This document shows positions 44,101-50,003 of a DNA stretch of 64,000 bases, piece by piece. The stretch comes from Leishmania donovani (taxonomy: Eukaryota > Euglenozoa > Kinetoplastea > Trypanosomatida > Trypanosomatidae). Position numbers and translations under genes: made by a program. Location of the stretch: the NCBI RefSeq assembly GCF_000227135.1, contig NC_018229.1:1-64000 (forward strand), written 5' to 3'. The notes below the pieces were generated by a model, which was given only the letters and a program-made list of their open reading frames with translations, ran no database searches and had not been told where the DNA came from. Within the stretch, counting starts at the first letter, position 1; every line of letters starts with the position of its first letter.

Positions 44101-46818
44101 TAGCACGTCCTCGTCATTTCTGGCGACAGGAACACGACTGCTGCTGACGCTGTCCAGACAGCCCGCCCAGCGCGCTAACGCCGGCGGCACAGCCGGCAGA
44201 GTGCGCTGCGCCACCACCGCGAAGGCGTACTGCTGCGTCGCAAGACTGCAGCGCGGAATCACCGCCTTCACAGCCGCAAGGAGCAGCTGCCCCAGCCGAA
44301 GCCCAAAGTGGCCGCACAGTGGAAGGAGTACATCCTCGACAAGGCGGTCGGCGACGGTCTCGGGCACCCGCAGCGTTGCGCACGGCTGGGCAAAGAGATG
44401 CAGCAGAAAAAGCGCAGTGTCGGACACGACGTCCTGTACGGCGGCGCTGCTGGTGCGGATGCTCGACGTGCCGATGCGGAGCACGAGTGGGGCGCCGCCG
44501 GCTCGCCGTCGAGTCAGAGTGGCTGCAGATTGCAGAGGGCGCTGCTGGTCATCGTGCCCGGCAGTGGCAGCCCTACCGGCGGTGGCGCTGCTTTCCAGCG
44601 GCCCGGCGGGCATGAAAAACTCCTCTTGCAGCGTGTCAGCAAGGAGCTGCGCAGGATGGGGGCTCGCCGGTGGTGGAGTCCGTGCGGCGCCCGACGCGTC
44701 AGCAGCCTTGTCCCTTGCCACTCCATCTACCACGTCACCGTAGCCTGGCTCGATGTCTCGAAGACGCTTGCACGCGCGCCTCGCCTCAGTTCCGGCGCCG
44801 TGGCGCCGCATCTGCTCTTCGTCCTCGTCATCTTCTGCCCCCTCCTTCTCCTGATCGGCCACCGTGCCACAGCGCGTGGTGCCGCTGCCGCCACAACGAT
44901 TCGCCTGGGCAGCCTTCCACCGGCAGTAGGCGCCGTGTGTAATGGACGTTACGTAAAGCGCCACGGCGCCAAAGTCGAACACTTCCTGCAGTGGCGAGCA
45001 CGGGAAGCTGAAGAGTTCGCGGCGAGAGGTGAAGCTGTACTCGTGCCGGTGCTGTGTAAAGATGAGCTGCATCGTCGGAAACACGGACTGGTGAATGAGA
45101 ACGACGAGGTGCCTCGTCGGCGGCTGCAGCAGCAGGTTCGCCGCCGTTGCAGCGCCCGTTGTACCTCGTCGCCCGACGAGGCCGACTCTTTCGCTACTCT
45201 TCGCTTTATGAACCATCTCGCGTGCGTCCGGTGACACCATCGCCGCCTCAGCGTCCGCATCAGCTGCGGCGCGGCGGCTGTGCGCGTGCAAGTCCTGCCA
45301 CAGCTCCTCGCCCACAACGTCAGAGAGTGCGACGGACAGCACCACCGTCAAGAACTGCATCGTCTCTAGCCGCCACACATCGTGGCGGGGCGTGTGGTGG
45401 AGCAGGAAGAAGAAGTCACACAGAAGTTTTACCACCTCGACCGGCGCGCGGGCGGCGATGGGGTGGTCGTAGCGAAATCGCTGGCAAAGCCGCCGAAGCG
45501 CCGCGATGCAGTAGGCCTCGAGCCGCAAGTCCGGTGTCGGGGCGCGATGTCGTGCCTTCACCACCTCGATCACACGCCGCACGAACGCCAGTGCCGCTGC
45601 GGCACCGCCACCGCCATGCATGCCAGCATCGGTCGCCGTGGATGACGATGGCGGGTAGGCTGTGGTGATCTGTGGCAGTGCGCAGAGTCGCATGAGCACC
45701 TGTGCGTACAAACACGCGTCGTCAGCGCATGGGGCAGCCACCCAGAGTCGCCCGTCGTCCACCGCCTGAGCCACAAGATTCGGGGCCACCGTCAGCACGT
45801 CGGTGTCAGCCTCCTCCAGCGTGGAGACGCGTTGAATCAGCGTGACAAGACACTCTGAAAGGCGCACCAGATACGTTGGCGTGATCAGGCGAGCGTAGCC
45901 GGACCACCGAAGCACCTCGATGAGAAGCGCCGCGTAGTCAGCGCCAACAGCGGCGACAAGCCACTGACTTTCCAGCACTTCGAGAATGTGATTGCACAGA
46001 ATGTTGAGCGGGGACGCGCTCTTCCACAGCAGCGGCGCCTGACTCAAGGCGTCACTGGCGCCGCTGATCAGCAGCCCGTCCTCGTGGGCGCTGTCGCCTG
46101 TGCCCCAGACGTCGTCCCGGCCTCTCCATTCGCCGGCGCGCTGTTCGCCCCTTCGAGAGCCTCCGAACGCCGAAGAAGATTCGGGTGGCGCATAGCTGGG
46201 CGATGCGCTCCCCAGGAGCTCGTCGTGCCTTCCGCCTGAGCGCAAGGCAGCGGCTCTCCGAGTTGCGCCCAGTGTTCTGCCGCCACCCTCCGTGGCCCAG
46301 GTCATTAGCGGCTCGCCCTCTTCGGCGAGCGAGGTGTGCAGGCTCTGGAAGAGCTGGGCAAAGGGGCGAATTATATCCCTGCGCAGGCGCCGCCGTCGCG
46401 CCTCCAGTGCGTCGCGGCGTCCGGTGGCCGCGGAGGCGGCTCCGGATCCGAGTTTCGCCGCTCTGCAGCGCGCTGGACTGGTGGTATCACCAGAGGCAGC
46501 CACGGCGATCGCAGCGTGCTTCTCCGCAACGCGGCAGTACGTCATGAGGTTCGGCTTTACGATTCGCTCCAGCACGAAGATGAGCACATTGGACACGACG
46601 TGTTGGCCGAGGACGGCGTGTGGAGTGGTGCCGTGTTGCTCCGCCACTGACACAAAAAATTTCACGAACTCGAGAACGCACTGGCCCGCCTCTTCGCTGC
46701 TTTTCGCGGAAACGGCGGCGGCCGCCGCGTCGGGTGTAACAGCGTTCACATCCGCCATGATTTTGTTCAGCCGCGCCTTGAGATGAGCGCTGTCCACGTT
46801 GGCGAGAAAGGACTCCAT
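32101..46818 (-). CDS. ATM-like: ATM/TEL1-type PI3K-related protein kinase, giant
   Basis: About 4,905 residues from the ATG at 46816-46818, the first ATG in a frame that extends upstream only through a non-ATG codon and Ser/Asn repeats. ATM is the nuclear serine/threonine kinase that signals DNA double-strand breaks. The C-terminus gives the assignment. LLKAGDDLRQDALIEQV near residue 4566 is the ATP-binding region. VGLGDRHINNILLHKG (~4715) and VVHIDLGIAFDQNKLLPVPE (~4735) are the catalytic and metal-binding loops. VPFRLTRNMIDGLGV is ATM-specific wording. A FATC domain ends the protein (LMEDAQRVESLAVMFPGWSQWV, like ATM's SRLFPGWKAWV). The FAT region lies upstream (about 3600-4350). The rest is a helical solenoid with many low-complexity Ala/Ser/Gly inserts, so the protein exceeds human ATM (3,056) by more than half. 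Key catalytic residues are present. Confidence 0.93.
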   Translation of the reverse strand: MESFLANVDSAHLKARLNKIMADVNAVTPDAAAAAVSAKSSEEAGQCVLEFVKFFVSVAEQHGTTPHAVLGQHVVSNVLIFVLERIVKPNLMTYCRVAEKHAAIAVAASGDTTSPARCRAAKLGSGAASAATGRRDALEARRRRLRRDIIRPFAQLFQSLHTSLAEEGEPLMTWATEGGGRTLGATRRAAALRSGGRHDELLGSASPSYAPPESSSAFGGSRRGEQRAGEWRGRDDVWGTGDSAHEDGLLISGASDALSQAPLLWKSASPLNILCNHILEVLESQWLVAAVGADYAALLIEVLRWSGYARLITPTYLVRLSECLVTLIQRVSTLEEADTDVLTVAPNLVAQAVDDGRLWVAAPCADDACLYAQVLMRLCALPQITTAYPPSSSTATDAGMHGGGGAAAALAFVRRVIEVVKARHRAPTPDLRLEAYCIAALRRLCQRFRYDHPIAARAPVEVVKLLCDFFFLLHHTPRHDVWRLETMQFLTVVLSVALSDVVGEELWQDLHAHSRRAAADADAEAAMVSPDAREMVHKAKSSERVGLVGRRGTTGAATAANLLLQPPTRHLVVLIHQSVFPTMQLIFTQHRHEYSFTSRRELFSFPCSPLQEVFDFGAVALYVTSITHGAYCRWKAAQANRCGGSGTTRCGTVADQEKEGAEDDEDEEQMRRHGAGTEARRACKRLRDIEPGYGDVVDGVARDKAADASGAARTPPPASPHPAQLLADTLQEEFFMPAGPLESSATAGRAATAGHDDQQRPLQSAATLTRRRAGGAPLVLRIGTSSIRTSSAAVQDVVSDTALFLLHLFAQPCATLRVPETVADRLVEDVLLPLCGHFGLRLGQLLLAAVKAVIPRCSLATQQYAFAVVAQRTLPAVPPALARWAGCLDSVSSSRVPVARNDEDVLAPPEPVYHVLVVLLEQHLHRRHELGLSTVTPDDPPRNGQSAGAAGRGQPDVSSGRLLSGFLLSWGDHHRALIQRGVARLHAFEQDMRRVCESAGATAVPAGVGGAHDAPLPLLAASLALLLTRFATLVQCTRLWEMTLCPSTAMPVDPGTTEAEPQRCRVVHDDHTWGLSDGPAEDVGLSFLCHVAANATLFLGSVPVLTRASDGGSHTGDVAGGGVRAARQASGIGTDALTATSASLETRNALTGADAVALFSAAQFTAWLDLAETYACVALRMCLARQQVAEQTEMATSLRLGQGPALGGVPSLSTSSGAMTPHLRGPLRREVGAYVEHVCTLLDAAVTSPSSQVPGVLRDAAEAHWMLRLPLRKGTDRTDVQDGSAAAEEGAAMGEDAKADTDAAALGTGVSPLQMTVPRRAALQAFQAMLTSSAQASVAWLMRRAQLRHTLAALAPAAVSRRAGNRRGGGGPPDTHTAVRPDLDASAMALALSVQCVQLLHLLLRWRRAALWSTPEESAHARDGVHAAGERGAVTPGVAKDAPFLRSAADGTHASAASERAEGAAADFDVGEEASAACEDLRLLRSSPDLYAAPLSLLERFSAAGGGRLYYAVLWLCHHIAAELDHAHAVGAFFPLWTALHVLFRDVGTVLLDPAFACADPRHTIARFTAALTARIFEDGVRGLSRWRPSNPTSREVTHIMAVSLHMSVDTLRTVLWAASRTRIDAYLAEPLADTSAICRTIVTMLRDQHLLDTAGADSCLTGDAARGSGESDAAAVGDILLPSHHRLLERLPFLPTILLALPPLLRLLALIGCLPPPPADSDTGAAGGFQCCRAVVQVLQALFVRYRYQLGPGLCSGLLCGTVADIRWLDFRRHPATLRDAGERDSQGCSDAAAFLYAHEGRLLELWTAQLTDHSRVDMPVCTPAWQCALLQAAFAVLPRCEPAVAEVLGRFSFEFLAEKSPYEVRHHAALQVGTLFRTFSARRTQVLHTLLTKAREGMLSPTETLCSTSLLALSEAVRAAPELLVDVLYTLLECWATRGFRHHRLVVACLERMSASVLEGARLTAPAGGASLPRSLPYTHLCRMHARPLLFKWLCEYRHPHAALPVECFGYPTQTAFVVQHLDVLSPLALLLLTEATEEQWSLVATRGGGGRCDGASAEGSLYERLVSAYADTLVAKAAEESEHAAEALGAARRRRRTEASGSDATAKQDEATEAESQTDATAVSDAGALHRLAPLCMLLAYFPGIVTQLLVFASHAPVSPFAGDAGGLADLGKARNSREFADWPRRMGHADAAVEHRGSGGGHSSRASASDMTPTWASVAQRCLYWLEAQLNTAEATMLAQGVRLVLTGRRHVSGELPQPTFSAAAARAVLCHPATASSAAEVLLYYLQHRSAWPHKRRAFDVVLAAQADAVMEALIVLHRTTSEVGAPVYGTPEQLQRALSWVAEKITSVPLPMPGLRDPRTRHASSAEGRGSATAEVETTQGLVPRCTSSDLAHWEAYCLALLVPPAAAPNCELHSPVTDMPSARQSVDAAALTDDVMTRFLLQGNSTYLYALLHAVYRSSAALPSLELQFRALQQLSLLTHIATCWCSARVLTEPHALRLVLSHLLHWLRRSPAAAVRRLVCDALLHVWQVARAGRGNAPRHRGWGTTPATQRRHCRLMVARSLAPLTAVSPLISSTWAALCRIDPDLRRSAWQQRVLAYLADTESRRATRIGAETAAEGKERVLARGAISIDEPTDDEAERDEEGAASDGAPGASAGAGAAESEAVSGGCSLPLDGEQWTWSMYEAQRSACLAPLSNPRARGHLLGLQRLLRYVSGHDEEDSDEALEGVPGTVEEHGSNADMDELVPPESCAVSMQLIVEHTSAAPLPSAPLLQDITVAVDSAQALLVRCLHVASVCLRAGHAPPVAAGPTAHRRSRVRTGGSLRPAELSALDVRAVLLDTIQHLYRLCHCNMAALPTEYADAADQFRPLLPGYVAGEDVHGVHTTRLQMLSADSADEQLLAAFRLLRALALCVVLSGEAATLPHCAAAVSSAPSGMGSGSEWLRHEAQRSGSSASTLLAASESALTDDGLPSNQTAEGIVAGMLAQAYAHQLRTLEQLVWCGDADASELGMCALRAWVLCIASGPDGADGAEPPRPAEPPSCFDEAVAQLVASAWRQQLTGPSAAAAAGELVGASGGDQMPSPKARVCYCLQRRLSWVTRSGSCGSRSCRQRATFGTRGAAADTHLRSPSVWAPLRQCPPNQRAFLCRFVLAAANTYGMLKKSLLWAALVPLLMAELRTAEGPTAVPTSSAGSPACDLDGVHAACDSAGSDVRIAEQLLLPVLLHALCLRESEGQRVVRQEWSRQLDRYVFQQAERCAHTARLFLHVLEQCHAVLLRSTRQRGLKGATAASAGRAKATSSFSAAAAAAAGDGARAEVAPWPSILGSVPSLQDMGECYWLSDIPAARLARAAVRVGEPHLALLFSQLSGESLYGPRTGAAALCGESETTLSAVMLRDGAGAGEAVLAMSSTPYSILFPFARPGDYPSAASVTHTVGAGATRSGGRARDRHDAVRRQTRSFAEDIFDLYASVQGQLELDDVVGVSLMMRLQSVTSAQPHGDGAKWCSWVGSGSALSASLLGSARGRSSGRAIRRVAGYRESGVTPTTSVASGADDSLAAAPSATAAWLDEMRLLEESETHHASGRLWGSDVPRASAAADSGLGGATVEVARPSVALTGEVQERRPDPWAAHLQRAALLLQHGFPSTALDVLLSLQPAERRWEAAVRHRSDSGAAERGVADDSVCACSAPGRAAGRGTTELGPEVFLTGAAGEAIDAAAGNTDMLSSWTPAHEASLQALLAEAAWKCGRWSCGGGVAGDCPGSCSSECVPRAVLDRLSLRGNTATPESCGASLMPASAGRFYVHLLSAFITLTNGQPLLSMQHVRRAESALRQQLSPTTFVTTVMAAEALHEVRDCAARFLAADAAARKGKAGKPSRGRGAAPKWKQGDRVVELPTWLRSLRGDSVARGSGLDAAELPTARVPSTVDYASRELLDSVRHALCQVYGDREGWYRFVLGATEQALLNRDAAAAHRWLRDWKEQHAEGTGGEGEQASPSPAIVGTVAAEVRERARQLDLVLRTAQVAYGLGRWQEALALLQPAAAAARGEASLAHCNVAPPRTAPWHAPQEPRVIQQLMVWHGELRLLPPSQLVRDPFLSRAAASDSSGACSFLLARLCHTLADDIAARLTSHEHQQLCESVEESKRLKEDLEAQLEAATRPSTGRAAAPLHRPPGVAELDATTGATTTAVLPALVNIAGVAPLREARGRSAVADAAAGVAAGAAPTVILSEDQLRVIRRRIRELAGDIKRLEDEWQSEKSNFGLYRRSAINAYSRFLQFNQVAQQGAARGVTERTHRGAAALSEVKCLPVDHEEDVLHAVFGFVELWVNAADMEQGGGEVLSKVLDKAVERIPTAVFVPLAGQLTAQLGGQHEGERLAFLVARLARDYPMHVVWPLLALYHGHTFAKSRDVNTLHNVDEAKITAARQLLAGLASAQSTANASSRAGHSASTAALLSTQIRHAQLLSSAYLELAFDRSAATAQVGKRHAICKDFMLIKDACNLAIPPPSSVDPFVTPAVAGGDALAVPHVMRYRNYFTTPGGVNVPKVLQCELSDGTVVRQLLKAGDDLRQDALIEQVFATANRLFRRRSATRPLQIRTFTIVPLAPTAGILQWVEHTIPLGEYLTGRYTGKEEMPGAHERYFPGEPNTRECRIQLQNAPHSRKCQVLLSLYAQFTPALHYFFLEEYLSAQVWVDRQQTFTRSVAASSIVGYTVGLGDRHINNILLHKGTAEVVHIDLGIAFDQNKLLPVPELVPFRLTRNMIDGLGVRGTEGSLRPCAEAAMHLLRGKRELIRTILSSIMHDPLARWAIGSPTHANHIMGADTGVTGAGAVPQESNTRQPAPVRTHGSSADAARTLARIDAKLRGYDGGDMLSVPTHVRKLMEDAQRVESLAVMFPGWSQWV

Positions 46819-48376
46819 CTCCGCAGATGGTTCAGCAGGTCGTGGGGAAGAGCTGCTGCTGCTGCTGCTGTTGCTGCTGTTGCTGCTGTTGCTGCCAGGT
46901 GCGATGGAAAGCGGTGTGTGCAATGGAAGACGCTGGACTCGCCGCTGTTGCCCCCTCTCAGCACGGAGGAGAGAAAAGGCCGAGCCGGTCAAGTCTTGTT
47001 CGTTGCGCTTGGCTTCCGTGTTCGAGTACGTCCGTGAGTGCGTCAGTGACCGTCTGTTATCGCATGCTCTTCTACGTGATCTGTGATGCGCAAGGCGCGT
47101 TCGTCTGCGACACAAGCCGCAGAGAGCGAAAAAGCGGAAGAACGGGTGCCGCGTTGATAGACGCGTCGAAAATGTATGTGTGTCTGTGTGTCTGTGTGTG
47201 TCTGTGCGTGGCTGTACGTGTGGCCGCTATCCTTTCCGCTGCAGCGGCTGACACCCTCGGGGCGTGCCACGATAGAGTTCTCTGTCACTGGGGTGGTCCC
47301 GCTTCGATTCAGTTTCTTGGTTCGCTCTCGTCGACCCGGTCTCTCCTCTCGATGGAGCTGGCTGATGCAACAAGTGTGGAGCACGCGAGCGGTGCATGAT
47401 GAGATGCGGCGGAGAAAAGGTGCGGCGGAGGAGCAGTTTGACAGAGGTACCCTACATTGGAGCGCTGCTAGCGCTTCGGCAAGGCGCATGTGCGCTCTAC
47501 AGTTTGCAGGGCGGGGCACGGGGTGGCCGAAACCGGTCGGCCGACGGCATGCAACGACGCCTCATCACGACGAAGACTGCGGTACAGAGCCTTTGGGTGG
47601 ATCGAGCGGCGTCCTGCAGGAGCGCCCATACCCCACCCACCCACCCCCCGCACACACGCACACCTCTGGAAGACGACAGCCAACGGTCGCAGCCTTTTTT
47701 GTTTATTTCCTCATGTAAGCGCGCCCGGAAAGAGTGGCAAGGGCGTGGCGCATGAGGAGGAGGAGGGTGTGTGTGGGTGTGTATGGCGACACGTGCTGCA
47801 CGCGTGCGAGAGCGTCGGCTCTCGCCGACCTCGCCCCTTACCTGTGATTCCGACTCACGGCTCCTCACTGACTCGTCTCCGGCATCGGTACTTCGCAAAC
47901 GCACGGAGACGCACACAGGCGTGAAGGCGAAAGCGATCACAACCGCAGCCGTCCATCGCGCGCGCAGGGGACGCAGAGAAGCGCTCCGCAGAGGCGCGTG
48001 CGTGGGTCTCTCGGGCCCTCGTCCGCTTCGCTGAGCGGGCGATCAAAAGAGAGGGGTGAGTAAGGGATGGAGAGAAAGAGAGAGTAGGATCCGTCCATAG
48101 TAGTAGTGAGCGAGCACAACCCAGAGTCGATCGCCGCGGCAGGGGCCCGCCCTCCCCACACGTAGACGCGGGACTATCAAACGGCTTCGTGTTGTCGTGC
48201 CTCGACGAGAAGCTGAGACGGGAAAAAAGTAGGTGCCGGCGTATTTGGTCATAACTCCGATATTACCCCATCTTTCGCCGACAGGGGAGGGGGAGGGGGC
48301 TGGTAGCCGCACTGTGGCCGGTGGGGGCGTATGCGCGTGCCCTTGGCGAAGCACCCGATACGCGCCACAGGCCGTG
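46819..48376. other. Intergenic region, 1.6 kb
   Basis: Leader of the ATM-like gene, including a CTG/TTG trinucleotide tract, then TG-rich sequence (~47170-47220) and probable 3' UTR of SF3A2. No gene seen. Confidence 0.6.
46849..46891. repeat. CTG/TTG trinucleotide tract in the ATM-like leader
   Basis: Fourteen CTG/TTG triplets. On the minus strand it reads CAG/CAA just upstream of the start, and would encode Ser/Asn repeats if the frame were translated from a non-ATG codon. Confidence 0.9.
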
Positions 48377-49096
48377 CTAACGGCTGAGTACGAAGAAAAG
48401 TGTGTAAACCTTCTGGAGAGGGTCCCAGGAGCACCAGTACGCCTCCGACGTGCTCCCGTCCGCCTCCTCCAGCACGTCCCGCGGCTGTGAGCGATTCGCC
48501 TTGGCAGGAAACTTTAACGCGATCGTGGCGTACCCCTCGCAAGCGAACAGCAAATACACGAAGTAGTCATCCGCCGGCTTCTCAACGTGCTGCTCGCGCG
48601 CCGACAGCCAGCGATGCAGCGGGCGTGTGCCCTCCTCGGCCTGCGTGAACATCACCTCAATCCAGACCTTAGTGCGATACGCCACCTCGTCGTGCTCCGT
48701 CCGGAACGAATACAGCGGGGTACCGAAACGGGCATTCGCAGCAGCAGCGGCCGCAGAGCTCAGCGCGCCAGCACCGCCTGCCGCGCCGTTGCCCGTCTGC
48801 CCGCCGCTCAGAGCCAGCAGCGCTTCCTCTTTACGCGCCCGCTCTTCCGCCTCAGTGTTCAGTCGCTCTTCTTCCTGCAGCCGAAGGTGACGCAGCTCCT
48901 TGTGCTGGCGCCGCTGTAGCTGTAGCGCGTGCGTCTTGCCGGCGATGTGCTTTAGAAAGTTGTTCTCCTCGGGGCAGTAGATGCCGCAGAGCGTGCAGGT
49001 CACCTGCCCCATGTGGTTCCGCTTGAAGTACGGATTCGCTCTAGCGACCTCGATAGGGTCGTAGATGTTGGTGACGCTGTTCGGGCCCGAGGTCAT
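48377..49096 (-). CDS. SF3A2: Splicing factor SF3A subunit 2 (SF3a66/Prp11 homologue)
   Basis: 239 residues from the ATG at 49094-49096, which follows tcgcag. SF3A is part of the U2 snRNP and helps it engage the branch site; trypanosomatids need it for trans-splicing. The N-terminus matches the family: NPYFKRNHMG, then a matrin-type C2H2 finger CTLCGIYCPEENNFLKHIAGKTH with Cys34, Cys37, His50 and His56, then LQLQRRQHKE. The second half has the SF3a66 block: YRTKVWIEVMF, then RPLHRWLSAREQHVEKPADD, then YLLFACEGYATIALKFPA, then AYWCSWDPLQKVYTLFF. The middle is a charged, Ala-rich linker. It lacks the proline-rich C-terminal repeats of animal SF3A2. Upstream in-frame ATGs exist (49171, 49165), but they precede the likely acceptor. 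Confidence 0.92.
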   Translation of the reverse strand: MTSGPNSVTNIYDPIEVARANPYFKRNHMGQVTCTLCGIYCPEENNFLKHIAGKTHALQLQRRQHKELRHLRLQEEERLNTEAEERARKEEALLALSGGQTGNGAAGGAGALSSAAAAAANARFGTPLYSFRTEHDEVAYRTKVWIEVMFTQAEEGTRPLHRWLSAREQHVEKPADDYFVYLLFACEGYATIALKFPAKANRSQPRDVLEEADGSTSEAYWCSWDPLQKVYTLFFVLSR

Positions 49097-50003
49097 CCTC
49101 GCTGCCGATGAATTCTGCGAGTGTCGATGTAAGTGGTGTATGCGGATGCGGCGGGTGGTGGGCATGGGCATGCAAGAGGACAAGAGACAAGGTGAGCCGG
49201 AAGACGGGGAGACGCCGCATAGAGGTGGGAGGGGGGACGGTCATGAATAAGGCATGCGCACCCGTCGTCACGCGGCGGAGCAACGCAGCATGCAAGGAGG
49301 GAGGAAGCTCATCACGAGCGAATCTATATAGAACTCTTTTTTTCAGCAGCGCTCTCAACCGAAGCACACGCGCTTCCTGCCACAGACACACGCACACATG
49401 CACGCACGTAACGACGGATGTGAGGATAGAGGTGTTCGCCTATCTCACGACAACAGCGAGGCCGAACTCGACCGAGGTGAACTGTGGGCGGTTTTCACAG
49501 GACGCCACACTGGGAAAGGAGACCCCTTCCCCCAAGAAGACTGTGCAGAGAAGCTGATCAGGGATTGCGCCGTGCACCGAGCACGAAGCATCCGCGGATG
49601 CGGGCAGTGCAAGGCATGTCGGCTGCACAGGACGAAGCGGTGCTGTGCGTGTGCGTGTGCGTGCGCTTCGCCCACTGGGACGCTTTTCCGCGCTCGTGAG
49701 CGCGCAAGAGCGAAGCCAAGCAATTGACGGCAAGGCCAGCGGGGAGAATCAACGTAGAGGAAGAGAATAACGGGGTGGGCAACGTCAACATCCACACAGA
49801 CAACTGCGCAGAGACCAACGCACGATCATGCCCCTCCTCTTCTCTATCGGTATCGCCGCCGACTGAGAGACGAATGCCTTGGCATGCCCGCTAACGCGAA
49901 GCGCGCAGCACTCCGAGAGGCCGAGGCCTGGAACAGCACGGCGAGCGTTAGAAAATACAGCTCGTGACGAGGGGAGGCGCCACATCACACGTGACAGCCC
50001 CTC
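49097..50003. other. Intergenic spacer, about 0.9 kb
   Basis: SF3A2 leader at the left, probable 3' UTR of the ankyrin-RING gene at the right. No gene seen. Confidence 0.6.

Noticed and set aside
33654..46547. Many long plus-strand ORFs opposite the ATM-like and COG1-like genes
   Set aside because: They are antisense shadows caused by GC-rich codon use, with Arg/Pro/Ala-rich composition and no recognisable domains.
32101..47115. Extension of the ATM-like frame to 47115
   Set aside because: The extension begins at a TTG codon and includes Ser/Asn runs from the trinucleotide tract. The first ATG is at 46818.
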